The notes: generated by a model from the letters alone, not told the origin. Counted from the stretch's first letter, positions 31,072-40,266 are shown. The stretch: 64,000 nt of DNA from Candidatus Bathyarchaeota archaeon (GCA_903901015.1 CAIUPH010000113.1:1-64000), one strand, 5' to 3'. Numbers and translations: made by a program.

Positions 31072-32285
31072 AGTTGTGCAGCCTCTTTTGCGGTTTGCTT
31101 TTTGGATAACAGGAAAACGGCAATCGAAGCCACGAGCAACACGCTAAGGGAGAGAAACATGCCCGTGTAGCGCAGGCTGCTAGCGAAGATTACGCCACTG
31201 ACAATTGGTCCGAGAGTTTGACCGACATCCATCATGGTTGAGAGGAAACCCATTGAAGCGCCCACCAAAGCTGTGGGCACTAAGTCGCAGACCAGAGGCG
31301 AAGTCGAAGAGAGCACCGTGGCAAACGAAGCCCCATACGCAACCGCAATCAGCAACAGCACAGGGAACTGTGTTGTGAACGGCACCGCCGCCACCAAAAC
31401 GCAGCTAGCTACAGTGCCCAAGATGATTGGTTTAGTCCTGCCCGTCTTATCCGAGACCCTCCCGATTAATGGTCGAGCAATAACAAGCGCCACTATTTCG
31501 CTGCCCGTGATGATTCCAACCGAAAAAAGATTCAGCTTCACCACATCAATCAAGTAACCCACGAGAAAGAAATCGACGGAGCCAAAAACAAAGTACTGAA
31601 CCGCCTGCACGAAACTGACGCCTAAAACCTGGGTGTTCTTGATTATGATTAACCAGCCACTGAACATTTTCCTTGACGATTTAGCCGCAGGCGCTGGCTG
31701 GGCAGCAAAATTCTTTTTCTCAGCCAAAAACAGCAATGCGATGATGAAAGCGGTTACTCCAGCGATGCCCACTGCAACGTAGAGTGTGAAGAAACTTTGG
31801 TTTGTGGCAAAAAGTATGTAGCCGCCAAGAAACGGCGCTAAAGCTCGGCCTACGGCTGTGGCGGAGTTGAAGAGTGAAATGCGTTCTCCGCGTTTGGTGG
31901 GAAACAAGGTTGCGATTGAGGCTTCAGCTACAGGCATGAAGATTGCAGTTGCAAATCCATGGTAGAAACGCACAAGTGAGAGCATCCACCATGAACTCAC
32001 ACCCAAATAGAGGAAGGGCGCAGAAGCAAAGACGAAAGCGGCGAACAACAATACCTTGCGTCTGCCGAAAACGTCGGAGAGTGAGGCGGCGGGTAAACTG
32101 ATTAGTATGCCGGGGATGGTTGAGGCAGAAGCCACAATGCCCAGAAGGTTGTCGGGGGTTCCAAGGCTCGTGGCGAAAGGCTTCAAAACAGGGTTCTTCG
32201 ACATAGTTGAACTCAATATCGCGAACAAACCCACAGTGCAAATTACCAAGAAGAACGCGCGTTGTTTCCAGTTAGAGCCAAACAT
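31068..32285 (-). CDS. MFS transporter
   Basis: 405 residues, twelve predicted helices in two halves. It has the MFS loop signature LSDVFGRRKVLLF near residue 65 and its second-half echo IGRVSDKTGRTKPI near 280. It is a drug-efflux or small-solute transporter; the substrate is not evident. ATG at 32285. Confidence 0.88.
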   Translation of the reverse strand: MFGSNWKQRAFFLVICTVGLFAILSSTMSKNPVLKPFATSLGTPDNLLGIVASASTIPGILISLPAASLSDVFGRRKVLLFAAFVFASAPFLYLGVSSWWMLSLVRFYHGFATAIFMPVAEASIATLFPTKRGERISLFNSATAVGRALAPFLGGYILFATNQSFFTLYVAVGIAGVTAFIIALLFLAEKKNFAAQPAPAAKSSRKMFSGWLIIIKNTQVLGVSFVQAVQYFVFGSVDFFLVGYLIDVVKLNLFSVGIITGSEIVALVIARPLIGRVSDKTGRTKPIILGTVASCVLVAAVPFTTQFPVLLLIAVAYGASFATVLSSTSPLVCDLVPTALVGASMGFLSTMMDVGQTLGPIVSGVIFASSLRYTGMFLSLSVLLVASIAVFLLSKKQTAKEAAQL

Positions 32286-32404
32286 CGCTAAACCAGAAGA
32301 AAGTTGATTCAGGAACTATTTTTTGTTTGCCCTACCCAAAAAAGAATGCTGTTTATTAATGGTGTTTTCATTTTGTTTCAGGATTAACCCTTGAAGGCAA
32401 GACA

Positions 32405-33172
32405 GTGAGTACTGGAAAAAGCGTTTGGAAAAACGAATATTTCAAGTCGGCAGTGGTCATAGGGTTAATCGTAGCTGTAGTTCTTGGGGTTTTCTTAACT
32501 TTAGAATTCGGATTAGGAACAACCGTTCCAATACGGGTAGTAGAGAGCGGCAGCATGTGCGTTCCCTACGACAGCCTATGCGACGGATGGAGCCACCCCT
32601 TCGCCCACACCCTACATGTCGGCGACATAATAATCATCCAGAAAATAAATGCAGCAGACCTCAACGCCAACTACCCCAACAGCGACATAATCGTCTACGA
32701 AAACCCCAACGACCCAACTTCGACGCCAATCGTTCACCGCATAGTTTCAGAACATGTAGTCAACGGCACAATGTACTTCCAAACCAAAGGAGACGGCAAC
32801 GGCGCCGACAAATGGCCAAGCCCCCCATCAACGTTGGAATACGACGACGGCACCCTGTGGAACAACAACCACCAAGGAGTACCCCAAAACCTGGTAATAG
32901 GCAAAGTAGTCATGCGTATTCCATACTTTGGATGGGTTACACTTTTCCTTAAGGGCAATCAATGGGGCTTACCCGTGATTATCGGACTCATAATGCTACT
33001 AGTGCTTCTGGAATTCATCATTCCCATAATAAGAAAAGAAAGCACGCCTAAACCGGAAACAAAAACTGAGGGCACCGAAGTAAAAAATCCTGCGTTAATG
33101 TGCAGAACCGAGACTCGGACATCCACTTTATCAGCTAAAACCGCCACGATGCACATTTTCAAAAAAGGCTAA
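32405..33172 (+). CDS. Archaeal-type signal peptidase I
   Basis: 255 residues. A transmembrane helix (about 16-38) is followed by the catalytic Ser in VRVVESGSMCVPYD near residue 52. The His motif PIVHRIVS near 110 is that of the ER/archaeal S26B type, with His in place of Lys. DIIVYENP precedes it. A second transmembrane helix is near 190-212, then a charged tail of about 40 residues with no obvious role. It cleaves Sec signal peptides, such as those of the propeller proteins in this window. It starts at GTG 32405. Confidence 0.88.
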   Translation: MSTGKSVWKNEYFKSAVVIGLIVAVVLGVFLTLEFGLGTTVPIRVVESGSMCVPYDSLCDGWSHPFAHTLHVGDIIIIQKINAADLNANYPNSDIIVYENPNDPTSTPIVHRIVSEHVVNGTMYFQTKGDGNGADKWPSPPSTLEYDDGTLWNNNHQGVPQNLVIGKVVMRIPYFGWVTLFLKGNQWGLPVIIGLIMLLVLLEFIIPIIRKESTPKPETKTEGTEVKNPALMCRTETRTSTLSAKTATMHIFKKG

Positions 33173-33183
33173 AAAAACCGTTT

Positions 33184-33739
33184 CTAATATCCAGCTTTAC
33201 TTGCCAGTTCTTTAGCCCAAACGCGGATTTCTTCCCAGTCACACAGGTCATACACACCAGATGGCGACTCCTTGAAACCAGCCGCCTCAATCCGTGTCCT
33301 GAGCGAACCAACAGTTTTTCTTGTAATTATGTTCATTTTGTTGAAGTTCATGACTCCGCCAAAAAAACCCACGCTATCGGCTCAAGATTGTGCTTGACAA
33401 TTTTATCTTCCAGTTCCATCGTTCGGTCTTTTTTTAATTCCTCTGTTTTCCCTTCTCGCTCAAGAACCGTTTTCATGGATGAAACAAAAAACGCGAGTTT
33501 CTTTTGAGGCAGTTCCTTTTGGAACCGTTTTAAGAAACCCTCAACTTCACCTGTCCACCTTGCAAATTGCAGGCCAGTGCCAACGACTATTAGGTCGTAG
33601 GGGGAGATGTCGTTGATTTTCTCTTCTTCACGTTTGTAACTTTGACTTCAAAGCCCTGCGTTTGGAGGATTTTGGCGATTTCCTCTGAGGTGCTTGCGGT
33701 TGCGCCGTATCTGGTTCAGTAGACAAGCAGGGTTTTCAT
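33184..33739 (-). pseudogene. Flavodoxin (protoporphyrinogen-oxidase-like), broken
   Basis: A flavodoxin-domain gene is recognisable from ATG 33739 (KTLLVY, then TRYGATASTSEEIAKIL) to the end at 33184 (WEEIRVWAKELASKAGY). It has an in-frame TGA at codon 8 (33716-33718, where relatives have Gly), a frameshift near 33630, and another near 33365 joining EPIAWVF to FGGVMNFNKM. The middle still reads YDLIVVGTGLQFARWTGEVE. Three lesions make it a pseudogene. It sits directly downstream of an intact flavodoxin gene. Confidence 0.8.
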
Positions 33740-33764
33740 GGGTTTCCGCTCTGGATTGGATGTT

Positions 33765-34229
33765 TTAAGCTTTAGCGGGCTGTATGAGGCTCTTTGCGAA
33801 GGCTTCTGCTTGCTTTAAATCTTCTTCGTCGGGATGCCCCTTTTGGATACCGCCGAGAACTTTCAGGAAGCCGTAAGTGTCAAATCCCCCGCAGTTAAAC
33901 TCTCCAGCAACGGTGAAGCCTTTGGATTGGAGTATTTCCCGGAGTTTCTTGTGGAAGTTAGTGGTTTTTCCTGTTTGGCCGCTGGTTGAGAATATGAAGG
34001 CTTTTTTGTTGGTCACTGCGGGTAATTTGTCGGCGAAGTCAAGCAGAACCTTGTAGTGGCTTCCAAACGATATGCCTGAGCCGAACCCGACGAGGTCGTA
34101 GTCGGAGGGCGCATTTGGGTCAGTTTCAGAGGGTGATTTAACTTCAGAGCCGAGGGTTTTGGCTATGGCTGAAGCGATTTTCTCGGTGTTTTTGTGGTGA
34201 TAGGAAAAACAGATGATTAGGGTTTTCAT
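33765..34229 (-). CDS. Flavodoxin family protein
   Basis: About 154 residues. The FMN loop SYHHKNTEKIASAIA is near the N-terminus, GFGSGISFGSHYK near 50, and STSGQTGKTTNFHKKL near 88. It is a flavodoxin-type electron carrier, truncated relative to multidomain flavoproteins. The start is ATG 34229 (MKTLIICF); the longer frame adds MRI only. It neighbours a decayed flavodoxin and a decayed bacterioferritin, so it may be the last working gene of an iron/oxidative-stress set. Confidence 0.85.
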   Translation of the reverse strand: MKTLIICFSYHHKNTEKIASAIAKTLGSEVKSPSETDPNAPSDYDLVGFGSGISFGSHYKVLLDFADKLPAVTNKKAFIFSTSGQTGKTTNFHKKLREILQSKGFTVAGEFNCGGFDTYGFLKVLGGIQKGHPDEEDLKQAEAFAKSLIQPAKA

Positions 34230-34333
34230 TATTCTCACGGTTCCGGGGTTGATGGTTACGATAGTGTTTAGGTGCAGGTTGGTTATAAATTAATTTATAT
34301 TTTGAATTCTCCTTAATTTTTACAGGGATAATT

Positions 34334-34783
34334 GTGGTTTCTCAAAAACTTGTAGATTTTTTAAACAAAGCCATAGCGTGTGAACGCCAAATCAGCATAC
34401 AATACATGAGGCAGCATGTGCAGGTCACAGGCACAGACAGCGTCATAGTTGAAGACATTTTCCGAAGAGCCGCCATCGCCGAAATGAAACATGCCGAACG
34501 CCTGGACTACCTCAACGGCGTCGCCACCACACCATTCCTGAACCAATCTTCGTAGGCACCAGCCTCATCGAAATGCTCAAGCAAGACGAGCAGGACGAAG
34601 AAAGCGCCATCACACTATAAAAGCAGGCGGTTCAAGCAGCGGCGGAAGAAGACGACTACACCACGCGACGAATGTTGGAGGAGATTTTGGCAGACGAAGA
34701 AACCCACATCAACACATTCGACAAAACTGCTTGTAGGCATGACTGAGCCATTCACTCATCCGGGAACTTCACAGGTAGAATAA
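34334..34783 (+). pseudogene. bfr: Bacterioferritin-like gene, broken
   Basis: Bacterioferritin/Dps-like four-helix protein in pieces. GTG 34334 opens VSQKLVDFLNKAIACERQIS, with EMKHAERLDYL carrying the E/H ligands. The frame is lost by one base near 34540. The second part reads PIFVGTSLIEMLKQDEQDEE and meets a TAA (34618) where tyrosine is expected. The third, EEILADEETHINTFDK, shifts again at an A-run near 34727, with the natural end at 34783. Three lesions leave no functional product. Confidence 0.8.
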
Positions 34784-34874
34784 TGAAATCGGAGTTAACT
34801 CTAAAAATTCTTGTGCTTGCCCATCAATATGTATATCAATCGGGGAAACGCCGTTTTCTTCACTGGTGGCTAAT

Positions 34875-36677
34875 ATGGATAACACTGGATCTTTAAGATG
34901 CCCCGTCTGCGGAATACAAATAGATTTAGAGAATTTGCAGTCAAGAGTTGAAACGGCATGCGATAGCTTCGGCGGCAAAAAATACTGTTTCTGCAGCGAA
35001 AACTGCCGACGCCATTTCCTTGAAGATCCACGAATCGCTTACTTCTCCATGGAGATAGGAATATCCAGTAGCATGCCGACTTACAGCGGCGGTTTAGGCG
35101 TTTTAGCAGGCGACATCGTTAAATCCAGCGCTGATTTGCGCCTCCAGATGGTCGCCATCACTCTGGCAAGCAGAAAAGGCTACTTTAGACAGAAACTTTC
35201 TCCGCAGGGAGACCAAACAGAGTTTCCCGACGAGTGGGACCCATCTAAAACCTTAACCATAATGCCCAAAAAAGTCACGGTAAACATTGAAGGGCGCACG
35301 GTCAAGGTGCAAGCGTGGCTCTATGAGTACCAGAGCATCACGGGCGGCATGGTACCCATCCTGTTTTTAGATACTGACATGGAAGAAAACGCCCCTGAAG
35401 ATAGAAGAATCACGGATTCACTCTACGGCGGCGACAAACGCTACAGGCTAAAACAGGAAATCGTACTGGGCATCGCTGGCACGCGGATGCTTAAGAACTT
35501 GCCCTTCAAAATCCGAAAGTACCACATGAACGAAGGACACTCCAGCCTCCTAACGCTTGAACTGCTCCGCGAAAACAACATGGATACGGAGAAAGTGCAG
35601 AACCTCTGCGTCTTCACAACCCATAGCCCAGTGGAAGCCGCTTTTGACCAATTCACATATGAGTTGATTAAGCAGGTGCTTGACGACGAATACTTGCTGT
35701 CGGATATGCAGCAGTATGCTGGTAACGAAAACTTGAACATGGCTTTTCTTGCGTTGAACCTGAGCAAATACGTGAACGGCGTCTCGTTGGCGCATGTGGA
35801 TTATTCAAGAAAGCTCTTTCCAGGACGCTACATAAGGGCAGTCACCAACGGCGTCCACTCCTACACTTGGACAAACCTGTACTTTAGGCTGCTCTTCGAC
35901 AAGTACATTCCAGGCTGGACAAACGAACCCATCTTGCTTGCAAAAGCCAGCGAAATCCCCAACCGCGAAGTCTGGGATGCCCACGTCAAAGCAAAAACGG
36001 ATTTGCTCACGTTCGTCGAAAAAGCCAAAGGCGTTGCATTGGATCCTCAGGTGTTGACGATTGGTTTTGCCAGAAGAGCCACAGGATACAAACGTGCAAC
36101 CCTGATTTTCTCTGACCTTCATAGGCTCACTGATATTAACCGGAAAGCAAAGTTCCAGATGATTTTTGCTGGAAAAGCCCACCCCAACGACACTGGCGGC
36201 AAGGACCTCATAAGGCAAATCCACGATTACGCAGCCAAACTCAAAGACCAGATAGACATAGTTTACTTGGAAAACTACAACATGGACATTGCGGCGAAGC
36301 TTACGTCAGGCGTTGATGTTTGGCTCAACACGCCGTTGCCGCCGATGGAGGCATCTGGAACCAGCGGTATGAAGGCAGCTCACAATGGCGTCGTCAACTT
36401 CAGCGTGCTCGACGGCTGGTGGATGGAAGGCTGCATTGAAGGCGTCACAGGCTGGGCAATCGGACCGCACCCAAGAGAACTCCTCATCGAAAGCGAACGA
36501 AGGGAGGTTGAGCTTCAGGACCTCTACAGCAAACTCGAATACTTAATCAGCCCAACCTTCTACACGCAGAAAGACCAGTGGATAACACTCATGAAGAACT
36601 CTATCGCAAAAATCGCCTATTACTTCCAGACGCAATGGGTCATGCGCAGGTACATAACAGAAGCCTACCTCATCTAA
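34875..36677 (+). CDS. glgP: Alpha-glucan (glycogen) phosphorylase with YHS-like N-terminus
   Basis: About 600 residues. Residues 5-50 form a small metal-binding module (LRCPVCGIQIDLENL, then KKYCFCSENCRRHFLEDP) like a YHS/TRASH domain. The GT35 phosphorylase starts at once: RIAYFSMEIGISSSMPTYSGGLG, MNEGHSSLLTLELLREN near 215, TIGFARRATGYKRATL near 390, and the PLP-lysine region EASGTSGMKAAHNGVVN near 495. It releases glucose-1-phosphate from glycogen-like glucan. ATG 34875 with GGTGG six bases ahead is preferred over GTG 34866. No other glycogen gene is adjacent; the GT4 gene is 30 kb away. Confidence 0.9.
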   Translation: MDNTGSLRCPVCGIQIDLENLQSRVETACDSFGGKKYCFCSENCRRHFLEDPRIAYFSMEIGISSSMPTYSGGLGVLAGDIVKSSADLRLQMVAITLASRKGYFRQKLSPQGDQTEFPDEWDPSKTLTIMPKKVTVNIEGRTVKVQAWLYEYQSITGGMVPILFLDTDMEENAPEDRRITDSLYGGDKRYRLKQEIVLGIAGTRMLKNLPFKIRKYHMNEGHSSLLTLELLRENNMDTEKVQNLCVFTTHSPVEAAFDQFTYELIKQVLDDEYLLSDMQQYAGNENLNMAFLALNLSKYVNGVSLAHVDYSRKLFPGRYIRAVTNGVHSYTWTNLYFRLLFDKYIPGWTNEPILLAKASEIPNREVWDAHVKAKTDLLTFVEKAKGVALDPQVLTIGFARRATGYKRATLIFSDLHRLTDINRKAKFQMIFAGKAHPNDTGGKDLIRQIHDYAAKLKDQIDIVYLENYNMDIAAKLTSGVDVWLNTPLPPMEASGTSGMKAAHNGVVNFSVLDGWWMEGCIEGVTGWAIGPHPRELLIESERREVELQDLYSKLEYLISPTFYTQKDQWITLMKNSIAKIAYYFQTQWVMRRYITEAYLI

Positions 36678-36700
36678 AACAAACTCTTCAATAAGTCACT

Positions 36701-36785
36701 CACGAACCTATTTGGATCCTATTAGAAACTCATTGCAGAAACCGATAGGGGGTAGGTCGATATTGGCATTTTAGCCTCAATAGTA
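36701..36785 (-). repeat. GGATCC-centred repeat, copy D
   Basis: Read on the minus strand: ATGCCAATATCGACCTACCC, CTATCGGTTTCTGCAATGAG, TTTCTAATAGGATCCAAATAGGTTCGTGAG. It is uninterrupted at the single GGATCC (36713-36718). It lies between the convergent ends of the phosphorylase and oxidoreductase genes. Confidence 0.85.
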
Positions 36786-36834
36786 TGTTTTTTTTCAGTG
36801 CTGAAAATGGAAAAAGAAGAAAATGGGAAACGGC

Positions 36835-38181
36835 TTAGCGCAGTTTCATAAGTACCATTTCTGCGGCTAGCACCATGGGTTCCCATGTTTCACAAAGTGG
36901 CGGTGCATAAGCTGTGTCGGCTTTTGCGAGTTCGCGTACAGTCATGCCCATTTGGATTGCGAAGCTGAGGCAGTTTATGCGTTGGGTGACTTCTTCTCCG
37001 CCTATGACTTGTCCGCCTATGATGTGCTGGCTTTCTTTTTCGACGATGAGTTTGATTTTGATTGGTTTGGCGCCTGGGAAATAATCCGCCTTCGTCTTGC
37101 TGCTTATGGCTCCTGTGACGACTTCGATTCGGTTGCGTGCTGCGGCGGTTTCTGTTAAGCCTGTGTTTCCTGCTTCGATCTCAAAGAGCCTTGTGACTGC
37201 GGATGCTAAGATGCCGCTGAACTGGCTGTAGTCTCCGCCTGCGTTTGCGCCTGCAACCTTGCCCTGGCGGACCGCGATGGTTCCAAGCTGGGCGCACATT
37301 GGCCGATGGGTGATGATGTTTGGTGCTTCAGCGCAGTCGCCTACAGCGTAAATGTCTTTCACGTCGGTTTCCATTCTGCCGTTAGTCTTAATCGCACGCG
37401 ACTCACCAAGCACAATGCCTGCGTCCACGGCGAGTTTGGTGTTGGCTCGTACTCCGAAAGCGCTGATGAACATGTCAGCTTCGATTTTTTCGCCTCCAGC
37501 CATCACAGCTGACACTTTGGTTTCGCCGAGGAATTCTTCAACGCCTTTGCTGGTGAGAATAGCCATGCCTTTCTCTTGGAGGTGGTCTTGGACGAGTTTT
37601 GCCATGTCCGCGTCGAGCAGCTGGGGCAAAATCTGGGGGAGCATTTCAACTATGGTAACTTTTAAGCCGCGCTCCATTAAGCCGACGCCGACTTCCAAAC
37701 CAATTAAGCCTGCGCCCATGATTACGGCTGATTTGGCGCCTGCTTTAACGGCTGCATCGATTTTTTCGCCGTCTTCTATGCTTCGCAGACTCAGGATACC
37801 GGGTTTTTCTTTGCCTTTAATGGGTGGCATGAATGAGTCTGCGCCTGTGGCGATGACGAGGCTGTCGAATGGCAGCACTTCAGTTGCGCCTTCTTTGGTG
37901 ACGATGGTTACGGTTTTTTCTTTGGTGTTAATTGCTGTGGCTTTGGTTTCGGTACGCAGGTTGAGCTTGAGCATCTGGAAATATGCAGACGGATAAACGA
38001 TCAAGTCTCGAAAACACGAGATTTGTCCACCAATGACAAACGGCAAACCACAACGCGAGTACCCAGCGTTTTTCTCATTGGTTACGAGTGTGATTTCTGC
38101 TGTACGGTCTTTTTTGCGTGTCGCCGAAGCCGCTTCCACGCCCGCAGCATTTGCGCCGATAACAAGTACGCGTCTAACCAT
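36835..38181 (-). CDS. NADH oxidase / CoA-disulfide reductase-like flavoprotein
   Basis: About 448 residues from ATG 38181; the upstream frame to 38295 overlaps gcvH and is not conserved. Features are the FAD-binding GANAAGVEAASATR, the redox cysteine in AGYSRCGLPFVIGGQI near residue 43, the NAD-binding GAGLIGLEVGVGLMERG near 155, the second FAD motif DIYAVGDCAEAPN near 280, and a C-terminal dimerisation domain. The family includes NADH oxidases, CoA-disulfide reductases and persulfide reductases. It is 16 bp downstream of gcvH on the same strand, so the two are co-expressed. Confidence 0.88.
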   Translation of the reverse strand: MVRRVLVIGANAAGVEAASATRKKDRTAEITLVTNEKNAGYSRCGLPFVIGGQISCFRDLIVYPSAYFQMLKLNLRTETKATAINTKEKTVTIVTKEGATEVLPFDSLVIATGADSFMPPIKGKEKPGILSLRSIEDGEKIDAAVKAGAKSAVIMGAGLIGLEVGVGLMERGLKVTIVEMLPQILPQLLDADMAKLVQDHLQEKGMAILTSKGVEEFLGETKVSAVMAGGEKIEADMFISAFGVRANTKLAVDAGIVLGESRAIKTNGRMETDVKDIYAVGDCAEAPNIITHRPMCAQLGTIAVRQGKVAGANAGGDYSQFSGILASAVTRLFEIEAGNTGLTETAAARNRIEVVTGAISSKTKADYFPGAKPIKIKLIVEKESQHIIGGQVIGGEEVTQRINCLSFAIQMGMTVRELAKADTAYAPPLCETWEPMVLAAEMVLMKLR

Positions 38182-38197
38182 TCTGCTTTGCCTTCGC

Positions 38198-38617
38198 TTA
38201 GCATTTACCTGCGGCTTGAGCCTTATGCCACTCGACGGCTTTGTCGAAGTCCATGAGGTTGGCGAGTTCAGCTTGCAGGTTTGAGGGTTTAACAACGATT
38301 AACCATGCTTTTCCGTAGGGGTCTTCGTTTAGGCTTTCGGGTTTGGATTGGGCTTCGTCGTTGACTTCCTGGATGGTTCCGCTTACGGCGGAGACAAGGT
38401 CTGAGACGGCTTTAACGGATTCAAGCGTGCCATATGGCTCGTTCTGTTTAACTTCGGTGCCGACAGAGGGCAGTTCGGCGTAGACGATTTCCCGCAGCGA
38501 CTTCTGCGCGTAGTCAGTGATGCCCATGCGGATTTTGTCGCCTTCGACTTTTATCCATTCAAAATCTTTCGAGAAATAGAGTCCTTCAGGCACTTCGTAA
38601 TTTTCAACTTTAACCAT
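38198..38617 (-). CDS. gcvH: Glycine cleavage system H protein
   Basis: 139-residue lipoyl carrier protein. DFEWIKVEGDKIRMGITDYA opens the fold, the lipoylated lysine is in TLESVKAVSDLVSAVSG near residue 66, and NEDPYGKAWLIVV closes it. The P, T and L proteins are not in the window, and the gene is paired with a flavoprotein oxidoreductase. It may serve the glycine pathway encoded elsewhere, or act as a lipoyl carrier in another redox process. Confidence 0.95.
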   Translation of the reverse strand: MVKVENYEVPEGLYFSKDFEWIKVEGDKIRMGITDYAQKSLREIVYAELPSVGTEVKQNEPYGTLESVKAVSDLVSAVSGTIQEVNDEAQSKPESLNEDPYGKAWLIVVKPSNLQAELANLMDFDKAVEWHKAQAAGKC

Positions 38618-38697
38618 GTTCTGTGAACCTTCTAAATTTAGACAAGTATCCAGATTGGCATCGAAGATAAAAGTGTTTCAGGATAAGAAAAAAGGGT

Positions 38698-39783
38698 TTA
38701 GCGTTCCCTTTTGCCCGCTATCCAGTCTTCCGTCCACTGGCGGGCTTGGGAATCTGGCACTTGGACAGGCGGATGCTTGAAAGCGTAAGACGGCATGCTT
38801 AGCAGGGTGCCAGCGATTTTGCGGTCAAGCGCAATTTTTGCTGCCCTGATTAGGTCAATAACTACGCCTGCGCTGTTGGGGGAGTCTTCTACTTCGAGTT
38901 TTGCACTGATGGTTATGGGTCGGTCGCCAAAAGCGCGTGTTTTGATTGATAGGTAGCATATTTTCTTGTTTTTTAGGAAGGGCACGTAGTCTGAGGGTCC
39001 GATTCTTGTGGGCAGTGCGTAGGGGACGAGGCTGGTGACGGCTTCGGTTTTGCTGATGCGTTTGCTGGTGAGGCGGCTTTCCACGGTCATGTTCTGGAAG
39101 TCGGTGTCGCCGCCAAGGTTCAACTGGTAAGTTTCATCTACAATTGCGCCGCGGTCAAGACAGAGCCTGATAAGAGTGCGGTGAAGAATGGTGGCGCCAA
39201 CTTGGCTTTTGATGTCGTCGCCAAGAACAGGTAAGCCTGCTTCTTCAAATTTCTTTGGCCACTCGCCTGATTTGTCTGAGCCGATGAATTCAGGCATGCA
39301 GTTTACAAGAGCGCATCCTGCGTCGATTGCGCATTGGGCGTAGAATCGGACTGCATCGTGGCTTCCGACTGGCAGATAATTCACGAGGACTTGTGTTTTG
39401 GTGTCTTTGAGGGTTTTAACGATGCTTTCTTTGGTGGTTTTGGCGTCGTCGTAGACGTTGAAGGTTTCTCGCATGTGGGGTGCTGCGCCATCAAGAATTA
39501 TGCCGGGGGAGACTTTGACGCCAAGGTTTGGGACGTCACTGAATTTTTCGCAGCAGTTAGGCTTGACCCATATGGCTTCGGAGAGGTCTTTGCCGATTTT
39601 GTTTTTGTTAACTTCAAACGCGGCGACGAAGCGGATGTCGCGTATGTGGTAGCCGCCATAGTTCACGTGCATGAGCCCTGGAACCGTGGTGTCTTCTTTT
39701 GCATCGTTGTAGTATTGGGTTCCTTGAATGAGGGCTGAAGCGCTGTTGCCAACGCCGACGAGTGCTACGCGAATTTCAGGCAT
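38698..39783 (-). CDS. ino1: Inositol-3-phosphate synthase
   Basis: 361 residues. Converts glucose-6-phosphate to inositol-3-phosphate for archaeal phospholipids. It shows the NAD loop ALVGVGNSASALIQGTQYY, VNYLPVGSHDAVRFYAQCA near 135, NCMPEFIGSD near 157, GDDIKSQVGATILHRTLIR near 190, and LNLGGDTDFQNM near 220 with the active-site lysines following in LTSKRISKTEAV. Standard archaeal length. ATG at 39783. Confidence 0.95.
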   Translation of the reverse strand: MPEIRVALVGVGNSASALIQGTQYYNDAKEDTTVPGLMHVNYGGYHIRDIRFVAAFEVNKNKIGKDLSEAIWVKPNCCEKFSDVPNLGVKVSPGIILDGAAPHMRETFNVYDDAKTTKESIVKTLKDTKTQVLVNYLPVGSHDAVRFYAQCAIDAGCALVNCMPEFIGSDKSGEWPKKFEEAGLPVLGDDIKSQVGATILHRTLIRLCLDRGAIVDETYQLNLGGDTDFQNMTVESRLTSKRISKTEAVTSLVPYALPTRIGPSDYVPFLKNKKICYLSIKTRAFGDRPITISAKLEVEDSPNSAGVVIDLIRAAKIALDRKIAGTLLSMPSYAFKHPPVQVPDSQARQWTEDWIAGKRER

Positions 39784-39910
39784 GAAACGTTAACCATCCA
39801 ATGAATTGATTTAGTTTAGGCTTAATGTGTGCCTACGCTATAACTTTTTCTAAAGAAACCACATTGCATCCTTGAGAACAGATGCTTTTTGCTGTCAAAA
39901 ACCAAAGGAT

Positions 39911-40025
39911 ATTCAACATGCTATTGATAGTGAAAAACGTCAATACCAACCTACCCCTTAGAGACTGCCTACCCCTCTATCGTTTCAACATAGAACCACT
40001 AATAGGATCCAAATAGGTTGGTGAG
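39911..40025 (+). repeat. GGATCC-centred repeat, copy E
   Basis: ATTCAACATGCTATTGATAG, then CCAACCTACCCCTTAGAGACT with CCTACCCCT repeated as in a small internal duplication. CTATCGTTTCAACATAGAACC (variant shared with B) and ACTAATAGGATCCAAATAGG follow. Uninterrupted at GGATCC (40005-40010). Confidence 0.85.
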
Positions 40026-40047
40026 GAGAACCAATTTGCTCGAAGGG

Positions 40048-40241
40048 TTACCGGGATTTGGTTTTTTTATCGCTCTTCTTTTCCTCTTCCATAAGTTGCA
40101 CTAAAACGTAGCAAATGTAGGCTGAGAAGCTCCTTATGCCTCTTTTTATTGCGTATTCGTCTTTGACTTTGAGCCATTCGTTGAAAAAATAGTCGTAGAC
40201 TTCTGCTTTCACAGTGATGGTTTTGTAGCCTTTCTTGGCAT
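40048..40241 (-). pseudogene. Small DNA-binding protein with apparent frameshift
   Basis: From ATG 40239-40241 the frame gives MPRK and must gain one base in the AAA run to continue GYKTITVKAEVYDYFFNEWL and end KSDKKTKSR at 40048. The repaired protein is a paralogue of the divergent 43-residue gene (MPRKGYKCITVNE). An internal GTG at 40212 could still give a 54-residue product lacking the first strand. The layout, a beta strand then two helices, is that of ribbon-helix-helix repressors. Confidence 0.5.
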
Positions 40242-40266
40242 TCTTTCGCCTATGGTGTATATCGGG

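Noticed and set aside
36711-36720. GGATCC sites as cloning or library-ligation artefacts
   Set aside because: The similarity extends for about 100 bp around each site and differs in detail between copies, as expected for natural diverged repeats. Read data would settle it.
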